Assembly: GCA_947488435.1 (NCBI GenBank)
Contig: CANKZG010000003.1
Location: forward strand, 124,001-188,000
Direction: 5' to 3'
DNA: 64,000 bases
DNA from: an uncultured Flavobacteriaceae bacterium
GTDB lineage: Bacteria > Bacteroidota > Bacteroidia > Flavobacteriales > Flavobacteriaceae
Below the pieces are notes generated by a model, which had not been told where the DNA came from, ran no database searches, and saw only the letters and a program-made list of their open reading frames with translations. This document shows, in pieces, positions 36,667 through 46,463 of the stretch. The position numbers were made by a program, and so were the translations under genes. Position 1 is the first letter of the stretch, and the number at the start of each line of letters is the position of its first letter.

Positions 36667-37710
36667 TTAATATACTTGCCATAATTCTTGCAGGACCTCC
36701 CCTTCTTTTCCAATCATCTTAAAAATTACTTTTCGGGTATTCAAATTCAATTCTATAAGTCCAAAACTTTCGGTAGCAATAACCTCTCCTATACGATAGG
36801 TATTTGCCTCTCCAGAAAAATTAGTATATGCATGGGTTAAACCGCTGCTTGTAAAATCAATTAATGGATAGGACATCCCTTCAATTCTGGTTTTAGAGAA
36901 TTCAGAAATATGACGATCTCCCGACAAAACAATAACTCCTTTAGCAGCTGAATTCTGTACTATCTTCTTAAATCGATCCACTTCATGCGGAAAGTTTCCC
37001 CAAGTTTCAAAACCATGTTCTTTTGATAATAATTGAATACTACTCACAACAATATTAAAATCAGCTGTTGATTGTTTCAGTTGTTCTTCAAGCCAATGCC
37101 ATTGTTTTTCTCCCAATAAGGTTCCCTTGCCATAGGTGTTAGGCTGAAAACGCTTTGATCCATTTTCGGCCTTGGTCAACCCAGAGCGAAAGTATCGCGT
37201 ATCCAAAACAATGACACGCACTTTTTTTGTTTCAATTTTATAATCATGCACATCATAAATTCCTTCTTGAAAACGAATCGGATCATCATCTGAAACATCA
37301 AGAAAATCTAAAAACAGCTGTTGGCTTTCTTTTTTTGCGGCAAATTCAACTCCACCATCATTCAAGCCGTAATCATGATCATCCCAAGTACCAATAATGG
37401 GTATCGAAGATTTCAAATATTGGTAGGCTTTTACTTCGTCTTGACGTTGATATAACTTTTCGAGTTTAATCATATTACTGGTATCAGCATATATATTATC
37501 TCCACCCCAAATCCACAAATCCGGATTTTCTGCAACAATAGGTTCCCATAGCATATTTTTTATCTGAGTCTTGTTGCAAGAACCAAAGGCAATGGTAAAT
37601 TTTGAATTGAGGGTCTTTCCTGCAGTTTTAGCATTTTCTTGCACATATCCAAAATTATAGCTCAAAAGGCACAGGCAAAATAGTAGTTTTTTCATTTTAT
37701 AAATTAACAT
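36667..37710 (-). CDS. PhoD-like metallophosphoesterase (alkaline phosphatase D family)
   Basis: A 347-residue exported phosphatase-like protein. The metal-binding blocks of the PhoD-like fold are visible: FGSCNKTQIKNMLWEPI, IWGGDNIYADT, GTWDDHDYGLNDGG and VVLSGDRHISEFS. A signal peptide starts at the internal Met at 37695 (MKKLLFCLCLLSYNFG); ATG 37710 or 37695 are the plausible starts. A more distal ATG (37746) lies upstream of the TAnnTTTG element at 37731-37738 and is unlikely. It could hydrolyse phosphodiesters or phosphomonoesters; substrate unknown. Confidence 0.9.
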   Translation of the reverse strand: MLIYKMKKLLFCLCLLSYNFGYVQENAKTAGKTLNSKFTIAFGSCNKTQIKNMLWEPIVAENPDLWIWGGDNIYADTSNMIKLEKLYQRQDEVKAYQYLKSSIPIIGTWDDHDYGLNDGGVEFAAKKESQQLFLDFLDVSDDDPIRFQEGIYDVHDYKIETKKVRVIVLDTRYFRSGLTKAENGSKRFQPNTYGKGTLLGEKQWHWLEEQLKQSTADFNIVVSSIQLLSKEHGFETWGNFPHEVDRFKKIVQNSAAKGVIVLSGDRHISEFSKTRIEGMSYPLIDFTSSGLTHAYTNFSGEANTYRIGEVIATESFGLIELNLNTRKVIFKMIGKEGEVLQELWQVY

Positions 37711-37730
37711 TTTACGATCAGCTTTAGTGC

Positions 37731-37738
37731 CAAATTTA
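37731..37738 (-). promoter_or_regulatory. -7 promoter element for the PhoD-like gene
   Basis: Minus-strand TAAATTTG matches TAnnTTTG. A TTG at 37760-37758 on the same strand lies 19 bases upstream, the usual -33 spacing. It lies 20 bases before the ATG at 37710 and so argues against the longer reading frame. Confidence 0.6.
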
Positions 37739-37844
37739 GCACTCAAACTATAGTTTACAATTGTATCGTATTCAATTTCGAGACAACATTCTTTTGGGGT
37801 TTTAAAATTACTGAATTGTACGTAAAGTCTATGTTATAAAATCA

Positions 37845-37852
37845 TATCTTTG
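37845..37852 (+). promoter_or_regulatory. -7 promoter element for the nrnA-like gene, five bases before its ATG
   Basis: TATCTTTG matches TAnnTTTG and ends only five bases before the ATG at 37858. Transcription would start at or next to the start codon, suggesting a leaderless mRNA. No TTG at normal -33 spacing is visible. Confidence 0.55.
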
Positions 37853-37857
37853 CATGC

Positions 37858-38874
37858 ATGAATTTAGCAGATATTCAGGCAGTAAAAGAAATTCTTTCTA
37901 CACCCCAAAAAATTGTAATTCTACCTCATAAAAATCCGGATGGAGATGCTATTGGTTCCACCTTGGCTTTATATCATTATTTAATTGCAATAGGACAGGA
38001 TGCGAGGGTAATTGCACCCAATGACTATCCTAAATTTTTAAAATGGATGCCAGGAACAGATGCTATTTTAAATTTTGAAAAACAACATAAACTTTGCGAT
38101 AGCCTTATTAGACAAACTTCGGTTATTTTTACCTTAGACTTTAATCATTTCTCAAGGGTTGGACAGTTAGAACCGCTATTGGAGGCTTCCGATGCTACAT
38201 TTGTAATGATTGATCATCATCAAGCTCCTGCCTCTTATGCTAAAGTAACATACTCTGATGTACAGATGAGTTCTACTTGCGAGATGGTTTATAATTTTAT
38301 AGCTTATTTAGACGGTCTGGATCGTATTACCCGAGATATTGCCAATTGTTTATATACGGGAATAATGACCGATACAGGCTCTTTTAAATTTCCGTGTACA
38401 ACGAGTAAAACGCATAGAGTTATAGCCGATCTTATTGAAAAAGGAGCTGAAAATACAGCAATTCATGATCGCGTTTACGATACCAATTCCCCCAGCCGTT
38501 TACAACTTTTAGGGTGCGCTTTAAAAAATTTAGTGATCTTACCACAATATCATACCGCATATATTACGTTAAGTCAAGAAGAGTTAGACACCTATAACTA
38601 TAAAAAAGGAGATACCGAAGGTTTTGTTAATTATGGTTTAACAATGGAGAACATCATTTTTGCAGTTATTTTCATTGAGAATAAGGAGGAAAAAATTATC
38701 AAAATATCTTTTAGATCAAAAGGAAATTTTTCCGTAAACGAATTTGCTCGATCACATTTCAGCGGTGGAGGACACACTAATGCGGCAGGAGGAAAAAGTG
38801 ATATGAACATGAAAGAAACAACCGAACACTTTTCAAAACTATTGGAAAGGTATAAATCAAAGTTAAGTGCATGA
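37858..38874 (+). CDS. DHH-family phosphoesterase (NrnA-like nanoRNase/pAp phosphatase)
   Basis: A 338-residue DHH/DHHA1 protein: HKNPDGDAIGSTLALYHYL (metal site), DFNHFSRVG, the namesake MIDHHQAP, TGIMTDTGSFKF, and the C-terminal DHHA1 motif SGGGHTNAAGG. NrnA-type enzymes degrade very short RNA (2-5 nt) and dephosphorylate 3'-phosphoadenosine 5'-phosphate. Length matches NrnA. Its end overlaps gldI by four bases. Confidence 0.93.
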   Translation: MNLADIQAVKEILSTPQKIVILPHKNPDGDAIGSTLALYHYLIAIGQDARVIAPNDYPKFLKWMPGTDAILNFEKQHKLCDSLIRQTSVIFTLDFNHFSRVGQLEPLLEASDATFVMIDHHQAPASYAKVTYSDVQMSSTCEMVYNFIAYLDGLDRITRDIANCLYTGIMTDTGSFKFPCTTSKTHRVIADLIEKGAENTAIHDRVYDTNSPSRLQLLGCALKNLVILPQYHTAYITLSQEELDTYNYKKGDTEGFVNYGLTMENIIFAVIFIENKEEKIIKISFRSKGNFSVNEFARSHFSGGGHTNAAGGKSDMNMKETTEHFSKLLERYKSKLSA

Positions 38875-39422
38875 AACAGTTATTTATCTTTTTAGGGTGT
38901 ATTAGTTTCATTGGATGTGCTGGTCCTGAGGCACGAAGGCCGAAAGAAGTGAGATCGGGAAGTTTTATTCAAGAATCTGTACAACGTAGTAAAGCCCTTC
39001 TAGAAAAAGAACAACAACTTATACAGCAGCTTATAGCACAAGATTCAGCGCATAGTTATCAAAGCACCGCCAGTGGTTCTTGGTTTTTCTATCAACAAAA
39101 AAACGAAGACGGTAGCGAGTTAATCCAAACTGATGACATGGTCACATTAACTTACGATCTTATCTCTTTTTCCAACGATACAATTTACTCGCAAGCAGAA
39201 ATTGGAACACTGGTTTATAAAGTAGATAAACAGGAACTTTTTCCAGGCTTAAGAAATAGCATTAAAACACTTAAAGAGGGAGAAATTGCAACATTCCTAT
39301 TTCCCTCTTCCCTAGCCTATGGTTATCATGGCGACAATGATAAAATAGGAGCTAATGTGCCTGTAAAATCAACAATTAACATATTAACTATTGAACGTAA
39401 AAAAGATAGCATTCAAAATTAA
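38871..39422 (+). CDS. gldI: Gliding motility lipoprotein GldI, FKBP-type peptidyl-prolyl isomerase
   Basis: A 183-residue lipoprotein (lipobox FIGC, Cys16) with an FKBP-type domain at about 80-178 (DDMVTLTYDLISFSND, LFPGLRNSIKTLKEGE, LAYGYHGDNDKIGANVPV). The CAGPEARRP start and overall form match GldI, an envelope foldase needed for gliding in Flavobacterium. FKBP active-site residues are only partly kept, as usual for GldI. It overlaps the DHH gene by four bases and precedes a larger isomerase by 12 bases. Confidence 0.9.
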   Translation: MKQLFIFLGCISFIGCAGPEARRPKEVRSGSFIQESVQRSKALLEKEQQLIQQLIAQDSAHSYQSTASGSWFFYQQKNEDGSELIQTDDMVTLTYDLISFSNDTIYSQAEIGTLVYKVDKQELFPGLRNSIKTLKEGEIATFLFPSSLAYGYHGDNDKIGANVPVKSTINILTIERKKDSIQN

Positions 39423-39434
39423 AACTATAATAAC

Positions 39435-40622
39435 ATGAAAAAAATACACGTATTGTTTTTTACAATACTATTCGTACTTCTAGGTTGTAAATCCAGTCAA
39501 CGTGCAGATTTGGGTGACGGTATTTTTGCCGATATTAAAACCAATAAAGGAGATATTGTTTTAAAATTAGAACATGGAAAAGCGCCCATCACGGTCGCTA
39601 ATTTTATTTCGCTTGCGGAAGGTAAAAACCCCTTTGTAACAGATAGTCTTAAAGGAAAAAAGTATTACGATGGGGTCATATTCCATCGCGTTATGAAAGA
39701 TTTCATGATTCAAAGCGGAGATCCAACGGGTACCGGAAGAGGAAATCCAGGGTATCGATTTAAGGACGAGTTTAGTGATTCGTTGCGACATTATAAGGCA
39801 GGAATTTTATCTATGGCTAATGCCGGCCCTAAAACAAATGGAAGTCAATTCTTTATCACGCATAAAGAAACTCCTTTTCTTGATGCTTATGATGAAAATG
39901 GATTTTTAAAGCCTTGTGCAAACCCTAGAGTAAGTTGTCATGCCGTATTTGGAGAAGTAGTTGAAGGTATGGAAGTTGTTAATGCCATTGCCGAAACAGA
40001 AGTGTCGACTGATCCTAGTACACCAAACCGTCCTATAAGTGAAGTCGTTATGAATACGATTCAAATTATACGCAATGGAAAGGAAGCCCGAAAATTTGAT
40101 GCAGTACAGGTAATGACAGATTATTTTGCCGAGGAAGAGGAGCTTATAAAAGCTAAGGAAGAAAAGAAATTAGCCTTTGTAGAAGAATTTAAAAAACAAC
40201 AAGCAGTTGCTCAGGAACTTGCTTCAGGATTAAAAATATATACACTTGAAAAAGGAACAGGTGTAAAACCCAAATTAGGAGAAAATGTTTTGGTGAACTA
40301 TGCAGGTTGGTTGGAAGATGGAACGTTGTTTGATACCTGTGTAAAAGAAGTCGCGGAACAAGCTGACAACTTTGCTCAAATTAATGCAAGACATCGAGGG
40401 ATTTTTGCACCTACCCCTATGGGCTATAGCCCTGAAGCACGCCTAGTACCAGGTTTTAGAGAAGGACTTTTATCCATGAGTGTAGGAGATAAAGTGCGAG
40501 TTTTTATTCCTCCCCATCTAGGGTATGGCGCATCCGGAAGTGGACCAATTCCGCCGAATGCTAATCTAGTTTTTGATCTTGAGATCACAGGTACGGTTTC
40601 CAATCCTACGCCTGAGCAATAA
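39435..40622 (+). CDS. Cyclophilin-FKBP fusion peptidyl-prolyl isomerase lipoprotein
   Basis: A 395-residue lipoprotein (lipobox VLLGC, Cys18) with two unrelated isomerase folds. A cyclophilin domain occupies about 30-215 (FHRVMKDFMIQSGDPTGTGRG with the catalytic Arg, then MANAGPKTNGSQFFIT). A linker rich in Lys/Glu follows (about 222-262), then an FKBP domain at about 270-392 (VLVNYAGWLEDGTLFDTC, VPGFREGLLSMSVGDKVRVF, PPHLGYGASGSGPIPPNA). Both active sites look complete. It likely folds outer-membrane or secreted proteins in the periplasm. A strong terminator follows. Confidence 0.93.
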   Translation: MKKIHVLFFTILFVLLGCKSSQRADLGDGIFADIKTNKGDIVLKLEHGKAPITVANFISLAEGKNPFVTDSLKGKKYYDGVIFHRVMKDFMIQSGDPTGTGRGNPGYRFKDEFSDSLRHYKAGILSMANAGPKTNGSQFFITHKETPFLDAYDENGFLKPCANPRVSCHAVFGEVVEGMEVVNAIAETEVSTDPSTPNRPISEVVMNTIQIIRNGKEARKFDAVQVMTDYFAEEEELIKAKEEKKLAFVEEFKKQQAVAQELASGLKIYTLEKGTGVKPKLGENVLVNYAGWLEDGTLFDTCVKEVAEQADNFAQINARHRGIFAPTPMGYSPEARLVPGFREGLLSMSVGDKVRVFIPPHLGYGASGSGPIPPNANLVFDLEITGTVSNPTPEQ

Positions 40623-40644
40623 TTAAAAGTCATTACAGTACATT

Positions 40645-40675
40645 AAAAAAAGTCCGCAGTTTGCGGACTTTTTTT
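40645..40675. terminator. Bidirectional rho-independent terminator
   Basis: Perfect 8-bp stem AGTCCGCA / TGCGGACT (40651-40658 and 40662-40669) with a GTT loop, flanked by an A tract and a T tract. It serves both the isomerase gene (plus) and pepD (minus), which converge here. Confidence 0.9.
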
Positions 40676-40684
40676 AATACTATT

Positions 40685-42145
40685 TTATTTATTTGGTATG
40701 TGTTGTAGAATTTCTAAAAGAAAACGCCAAAACTTTTGAACGGACGAAATCTGCACACGCTCATCTGGAGAATGCGCTCCCTCAATAGTTGGTCCAAAAC
40801 TTATCATATCCATTTCTGGATAATTTTGTCCTAAAATACCACATTCTAATCCCGCATGACAAGCCGCAACCTTAGGTTTTTCATGAAATAAAGTTTCGTA
40901 TCGGGTTAGGAGCACGTTCAATATATCAGAATCAGATCTTGGCGTCCACCCTGGGTAATCTCCACTAAATATAACTTTGCAACCAGCAAGTTCAAAAGTA
41001 GCTTTTAACCCATTTGCTAAATCAGTTTTTGCTGAATTTACAGACGATCGAGTTAAACACATTATTTTAATAGCCCCTTCTTTTACCAATACTCTCGCTA
41101 CATTGTTCGAGGTTTCAACCAAATCAGAAACTACAGCACTCATAGCATAAACACCGTTATGGGCAGCATAAACTGACCTGAGCAGTAGTAACTGAACTTC
41201 TTTGTTCATAACCTGATCTGAAGCTTCTGTAGCAATCAAATCTATAGTCAGCTCCGGTTCCATTACTTTCAATTCCTCTTTTTGCGTGCTACAATCAAGT
41301 TTAAATTCTGCTTTGAACATTGCTTCCTGCGCTACAGGTAGTCTAATTATCGCATAACTTTCTCTTGGAATTGCATTCCGTAATCCTCCACCATTAATTT
41401 CTACAATTTCAATTGGAAATGCCTCCGTTGCATTAAATAAAAGCCGGTTCATAATTTTATTGGCATTTCCATAACCCCTATGAATATCTATCCCACTATG
41501 TCCACCTTGAAGTCCTTTTACCTCAATACGGTATGCAATACTGTCAGGAAAAGCGGTTACTTCCTCATAAGATCTTGAGGCAGTAACATCAACGCCTCCC
41601 GCACAGCCGATATCCAATTCATCGTCTTCTTCTGTATCTAGATTCAAAAGTATCTCTCCTTTTAAAATACCACCTTCCAATCCCATTGCCCCAGTCATTC
41701 CCGTTTCCTCGTCAATAGTGAATAATGCTTCCAACTCAGGATGAGGTATCGCTGTACTTTCTAATAGGGTCATAATCGCAGCAACTCCTAGTCCGTTATC
41801 TGCGCCCAATGTAGTTCCTTTGGCGCGTACCCAATCTCCATCGACAAACATTGCAATACCTTCAACATCAAAATCAAACACGGTATCTGTATTTTTCTGA
41901 TGTACCATATCCAGATGTGACTGCAGGGTAACACATTTTTTATGTTCCATCCCTGGAGTAGCAGGTTTTCGAATAATAACATTTCCTACCTTATCCGTTA
42001 TTGTTTCGAGACCTAATTTTTTTCCAAAGTCTACCATAAAGGCGATAACTCGCTCCTCTTTTTTTGAAGGTCTTGGCACTGCATTTAAGTCAGCAAAATT
42101 TTTCCAAACTAATTTTGGTTCTAAGTTTCTTATTTCTTGACTCAT
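40685..42145 (-). CDS. pepD: Aminoacyl-histidine dipeptidase (beta-Ala-His dipeptidase), M20 family
   Basis: PepD is a zinc aminopeptidase that splits Xaa-His and other dipeptides in the cytoplasm. The 486-residue protein has the M20 metal motifs: LQSHLDMVHQ (first metal His), GADNGLGVAA, DEETGMTGAMGLEG (catalytic Glu), LNLDTEEDDELDIGCAGG and the late CHAGLECGIL. Length equals the E. coli enzyme. It stands alone between a terminator and the divergent DUF3810 gene. Confidence 0.95.
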   Translation of the reverse strand: MSQEIRNLEPKLVWKNFADLNAVPRPSKKEERVIAFMVDFGKKLGLETITDKVGNVIIRKPATPGMEHKKCVTLQSHLDMVHQKNTDTVFDFDVEGIAMFVDGDWVRAKGTTLGADNGLGVAAIMTLLESTAIPHPELEALFTIDEETGMTGAMGLEGGILKGEILLNLDTEEDDELDIGCAGGVDVTASRSYEEVTAFPDSIAYRIEVKGLQGGHSGIDIHRGYGNANKIMNRLLFNATEAFPIEIVEINGGGLRNAIPRESYAIIRLPVAQEAMFKAEFKLDCSTQKEELKVMEPELTIDLIATEASDQVMNKEVQLLLLRSVYAAHNGVYAMSAVVSDLVETSNNVARVLVKEGAIKIMCLTRSSVNSAKTDLANGLKATFELAGCKVIFSGDYPGWTPRSDSDILNVLLTRYETLFHEKPKVAACHAGLECGILGQNYPEMDMISFGPTIEGAHSPDERVQISSVQKFWRFLLEILQHIPNK

Positions 42146-42258
42146 GGGTATTCCATTTTAAGTGTTAAAAATAAGCATATGAATATTGTATTAGGGCTTT
42201 TTTTAATTTTACCTTTAGAATTCTTACGTCATAAAAAAAAGTACGTTCAATAATTGGC

Positions 42259-42266
42259 TATTTTTG
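42259..42266 (+). promoter_or_regulatory. -7 promoter element, six bases before the DUF3810 ATG
   Basis: TATTTTTG matches TAnnTTTG and ends six bases before the ATG at 42273. This leaves almost no leader and rules out the TTG codon at 42264, which lies inside it. Confidence 0.55.
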
Positions 42267-42272
42267 AATCCT

Positions 42273-43340
42273 ATGCATAGAAAAATAAAAAATGGTTTTG
42301 CCATTTCGCTACTTCCTCAAATTGTGCTCGTAAAGTGGATAGGGAGTTACCCAGAGATCATAGAACATTATTATAGTAATGGTATTTACCTCATAATTTC
42401 AAAATTCTTACGCCTTCTATTCGGATGGATTCCTTTTTCTATCGGAGATCTTATTTATATTATACTAATCATCATTACGCTACGCTATCTGCTAAAAAAC
42501 AGAAAAGAAATAAAAAAAAACTTCAGTTCTTTTTTAAGAGATATTGCAACCGTATTATCAATAGTTTACTTTGTTTTTCATTTGTTTTGGGGACTTAATT
42601 ATTACAGAACACCTATTGGGCAGGCACTCAATTTAAAGGAAAGTCATGAAAATGATGAATTGGTTTTTTTCACCAAACAGCTAATTCATAAGGCAAATGA
42701 AATACATTTGACAATTACTAAGGATAGTAATGAGATTGTTCATATTCCCTACTCAAAAAAGGAAATTTTCAGCAAAACTAGAACAGCTTATCAAAACTTA
42801 GAATATGAATTTCCCATTTTCGCTTACCAGTATTCGAGTCTAAAAAAGTCTCTTTTAAGTATTCCACTCACTTATATGGGGTATGGTGGTTATCTTAACC
42901 CATTTACTCATGAGGCTCAGGTCAACTCGAAATTACCTCTGGTTAGATTTCCTATTGTTAGTGGTCATGAAGTAGGGCATCAAGTAGGATATTCCGCCGA
43001 AAATGAGACGAACTTTATTGGTTTTTTAGCCACCATACATCTCGATGATCCCTATTTTAAATATTCTGGATATACTTATGCATTAAGTTACTGCTTATCT
43101 GATATTCGAAAAAAGGATGAAGTTTTGTTTAACGAACTCTACGCTCAAGTGAATGTTGGCATTAAGAAAAATTACCAAGAAATTGCTCTATTTTGGGAAC
43201 AGTACGAGAATCCAACTGAACCTATATTCAAAGCAGTATTTAGCTCTTTTTTGAAAGCAAACAGTCAATCGCAGGGAATTCAAAGTTACAATGCCGTAGT
43301 TTCATTACTGGTAACCTATCACCAGAAGTATCCTTTATAA
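42273..43340 (+). CDS. DUF3810 membrane metalloprotease-like protein
   Basis: A 355-residue protein with N-terminal membrane helices (about 45-75 and 85-105) and a C-terminal domain containing SGHEVGHQVGYSAENETNF, an HExxH-type zinc motif (HEVGH). Family DUF3810 is Bacteroidota-centred and uncharacterised; the motif suggests a membrane-bound zinc peptidase. I start it at ATG 42273 because the promoter element covers the upstream TTG. Confidence 0.88.
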   Translation: MHRKIKNGFAISLLPQIVLVKWIGSYPEIIEHYYSNGIYLIISKFLRLLFGWIPFSIGDLIYIILIIITLRYLLKNRKEIKKNFSSFLRDIATVLSIVYFVFHLFWGLNYYRTPIGQALNLKESHENDELVFFTKQLIHKANEIHLTITKDSNEIVHIPYSKKEIFSKTRTAYQNLEYEFPIFAYQYSSLKKSLLSIPLTYMGYGGYLNPFTHEAQVNSKLPLVRFPIVSGHEVGHQVGYSAENETNFIGFLATIHLDDPYFKYSGYTYALSYCLSDIRKKDEVLFNELYAQVNVGIKKNYQEIALFWEQYENPTEPIFKAVFSSFLKANSQSQGIQSYNAVVSLLVTYHQKYPL

Positions 43341-43501
43341 CTAAAATTACAGCATCAAATTAACGGATTTTCCTAGTTTCATTGGTTATAAATCAAAGTA
43401 TTAACGTGTACTTCTTTGATATGTTAAAAAAATCTTAACGTATTAAAAATTCTGCTGTTATCCGTTACCTTTAGGATGACTAATTCACTAAATTTCTTTA
43501 T

Positions 43502-46453
43502 ATGAAAATGAGACTTCTGGCGCTTGCCATGATCTTGTGTTCTTCCTTCGTGTTTGCACAAGATTATTTTCCTAAAAATGATGGTATAGTAGCTAAAAAC
43601 AACAACTTTACTGCCCTTACAAATGCTAAAATCTATGTAACACCAAATCAAGTAATTACAGATGGCACACTGCTAATTCAAAATGGAAAAGTCATTCAAG
43701 TAGGCAGGTCTATAAGCATTCCGAAAAACACAGTAGTGATGGATATGAAGGGGAACTCTATTTATCCTTCTTTTATTGATGCGTATTCCAATTTTGGTGT
43801 CGAAAAACCGAAACGTGTTCCGGGTCAAGGAAGGTCACCTCAATACGAACCCACGCGTGAAGGGTTTTACTGGAATGATCATATCATGCCCGAGAACAAT
43901 GCGATTGACAAATTTAACTATGATGATAAAAAAGCTAAAGAACTACGAAATGTTGGTTTTGGCGTTGTAAATAGTCATATACAAGATGGCATCGCAAGAG
44001 GTACAGGAGTGTTGATCGCTTTAAATGGAAAAGGAAATGATGCCGATAGAGTTCTGGAGGATAAATCTTCTCAACATTTTTCATTTACTAAAAGTATTGC
44101 AAAGAGGCAGTCCTATCCGACTTCCCTGATGGGAGCAATGGCGCTGTTGCGACAATTGTATTACGATACGGATTGGTATGCTAAAGGTAATGTATCAACT
44201 AAGGATCGTTCAATAGAGGCTTTAATCGAAAATAAAAACTTGCCTCAGATTTTTGAAGCAAAAAACAAAACAAATGTCCTAAGAGCAGATAAAATTGGTG
44301 ACCTTTTTAACATCAATTATGCAATTGTTGGTGGGGGAGATGAATATGAAACTATTGCTGCAATTAAAGCCACAGGAGCACAGTTTATTATTCCAATTAA
44401 TTTTCCTGATCCTTACGACGTTTCAGATCCGTATCAAGCTAAATATATTTCTCTTGAAGATATGAGGAGTTGGAATCAGGCTGCAGCTAATCCCAAAATA
44501 CTTGAAGAAAATGGGGTTCCCTTTTCTTTTACAATGCATGGCCTAAAATCTCCAAAAAAACTTAGAGATAATCTTATAAAAGCAGTTTCCTACGGTCTTT
44601 CAAAAAATAAGGCACTAGAAGCGCTTACTAGTGCTCCGGCACAGCTATTAGGTAAATCTAATGAAATAGGAACGCTTCAAGTTGGCCGTTATGCCAATTT
44701 CTTAATTACCTCTGGGGATATTTTTGAAAAGGAAACCACCTTATATGAGAATTGGGTTCAGGGAGAACAACATATTATTAATGATAAAAATAGTAAAGAT
44801 ATTAGAGGATCTTATAGCCTTACTATTGATGGATTAACTTATGAATTGAAAATAAAGGGCAGCCCTGTTAAACCTAGTGCTTCTGTTCAGAGAGATACTT
44901 TAAAATTCAAGTCCAAATTTAGTTTTAAAAACAATTGGATGGAACTTTCTTTTGCTCCGGATTCCAATACTAAAGTGTATCGCATGACTGGGTTAACCAA
45001 TAAAACATCGGATAATATCTCAGGAAAACTAGTGTTGCTGAATGGAAGTGAAACTAGGTTTACGGCTACGAAAACAGAAAGTTTTACCGAAAAATCAGAT
45101 GATAAGGAAAAGGCGACTCCCCCGAAAATAATGCCCGTTACTTTTCCAAATGTAGGTTACGGTTATGTTGAAAAACCAAAATCTGAAAACATGCTTTTTA
45201 AGAATGCAACAGTATGGACTGGTGAAGAAGCAGGTATTCTAAAAAATACTGATGTTTTAATTAAGAATGGAAAAATTGCTAAAATCGGAACTAATCTAAA
45301 AGCAGGAAGTGCCATAATCATTGATGCTACCGATAAACATCTAACCGCAGGTGTTATCGACGAGCATTCGCATATTGCAGCTCTAGCAGTTAATGAAGCA
45401 GGACATAATTCTTCTGCAGAAGTTCAAATGGAAGAAGTTGTAGATCCTGAAGACATTAATATTTATCGCAATCTTGGAGGTGGAGTAACTTCTATTCAGC
45501 TATTGCATGGTTCGGCAAATCCTATAGGAGGAAGGTCGGCCATTTTAAAACTAAAATGGGGAGAATCTGCAAAAAATATGATTTATGATAACTCCCCCAA
45601 ATTTATCAAGTTCGCATTAGGTGAAAATGTAAAGCAATCCAATTGGCAAAGCTTCAATCGCTTCCCGCAAACTCGTATGGGAGTTGAACAAGTTTTCGTA
45701 GATTTTTTCCAAAGAGCTAAGGAATATGATGCCAAGAAAAGAAGTGGTCAATCCTATCGATATGATGAAGAAATGGAAGTGTTGGCCGAAATTCTCCGAG
45801 GAGAACGCTATATAAGCTGTCATTCTTATGTACAAAGTGAAATTAATATGCTAATGAAAGTAGCAGATAAATTCAACTTTACGGTAAACACCTTTACTCA
45901 TATTCTTGAGGGGTATAAAGTAGCCGATAAAATGGCAGAGCACGGTGTTGGCGGTTCTACTTTTAGCGATTGGTGGGCTTACAAATACGAAGTAAATGAT
46001 GCAATTCCATATAATGCGGCAATTATGCATAGTCAGGGCGTTACGGTTGCCATTAATAGTGATGATAGAGAGATGTCGAGAAGATTAAATCAAGAAGCAG
46101 CTAAAACTATTAAATATGGAGGGCTTTCTGAAGAAGAAGCTTGGAAAATGGTAACGATAAACCCCGCTAAGTTACTGCATATTGATGATCGAGTAGGTAG
46201 TATAAAAGAAGGAAAGGATGCCGATGTTGTTTTATGGAGTGACCATCCGATGTCTGTATATGCTAAAGCAGAAAAAACAATTATTGAAGGAGCAACCTAC
46301 TTCGATCTAGAAAAAGACAAACAACAAAGAGTTGCAATTAAAAAAGAACGCAACACCCTTATTCATATGATGTTACAAGAAAAAGAAGGTGGAGGTAAAA
46401 CAAGAGCTCCAAAACGTAAGGAAAAGAAACATTTTCAATGTAACACACTCTAA
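43502..46453 (+). CDS. Secreted amidohydrolase-family protein with two amidohydrolase halves
   Basis: A 983-residue protein with a signal peptide (1-19, ending FVFA). Two amidohydrolase-like halves are visible. In the N-terminal half the metal HxH site is FIDAYSNFG (Ala94, Ser96), so it lacks ligands. In the C-terminal half (from about 560) the site is intact: VIDEHSHI (His622, His624), then CHSYVQSE, FTHILEG and the Asp in INSDDRE. Members hydrolyse cyclic amides, imides or prolyl dipeptide bonds, but the substrate here is unknown. A ten-base gap leads to a second family member, so the two are co-expressed. Confidence 0.88.
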   Translation: MKMRLLALAMILCSSFVFAQDYFPKNDGIVAKNNNFTALTNAKIYVTPNQVITDGTLLIQNGKVIQVGRSISIPKNTVVMDMKGNSIYPSFIDAYSNFGVEKPKRVPGQGRSPQYEPTREGFYWNDHIMPENNAIDKFNYDDKKAKELRNVGFGVVNSHIQDGIARGTGVLIALNGKGNDADRVLEDKSSQHFSFTKSIAKRQSYPTSLMGAMALLRQLYYDTDWYAKGNVSTKDRSIEALIENKNLPQIFEAKNKTNVLRADKIGDLFNINYAIVGGGDEYETIAAIKATGAQFIIPINFPDPYDVSDPYQAKYISLEDMRSWNQAAANPKILEENGVPFSFTMHGLKSPKKLRDNLIKAVSYGLSKNKALEALTSAPAQLLGKSNEIGTLQVGRYANFLITSGDIFEKETTLYENWVQGEQHIINDKNSKDIRGSYSLTIDGLTYELKIKGSPVKPSASVQRDTLKFKSKFSFKNNWMELSFAPDSNTKVYRMTGLTNKTSDNISGKLVLLNGSETRFTATKTESFTEKSDDKEKATPPKIMPVTFPNVGYGYVEKPKSENMLFKNATVWTGEEAGILKNTDVLIKNGKIAKIGTNLKAGSAIIIDATDKHLTAGVIDEHSHIAALAVNEAGHNSSAEVQMEEVVDPEDINIYRNLGGGVTSIQLLHGSANPIGGRSAILKLKWGESAKNMIYDNSPKFIKFALGENVKQSNWQSFNRFPQTRMGVEQVFVDFFQRAKEYDAKKRSGQSYRYDEEMEVLAEILRGERYISCHSYVQSEINMLMKVADKFNFTVNTFTHILEGYKVADKMAEHGVGGSTFSDWWAYKYEVNDAIPYNAAIMHSQGVTVAINSDDREMSRRLNQEAAKTIKYGGLSEEEAWKMVTINPAKLLHIDDRVGSIKEGKDADVVLWSDHPMSVYAKAEKTIIEGATYFDLEKDKQQRVAIKKERNTLIHMMLQEKEGGGKTRAPKRKEKKHFQCNTL

Positions 46454-46463
46454 AAAACAAAAT

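Noticed and set aside
37711-37746. N-terminally extended start for the PhoD-like gene
   Set aside because: Its ATG is upstream of a good promoter element, and the extension precedes the signal peptide.
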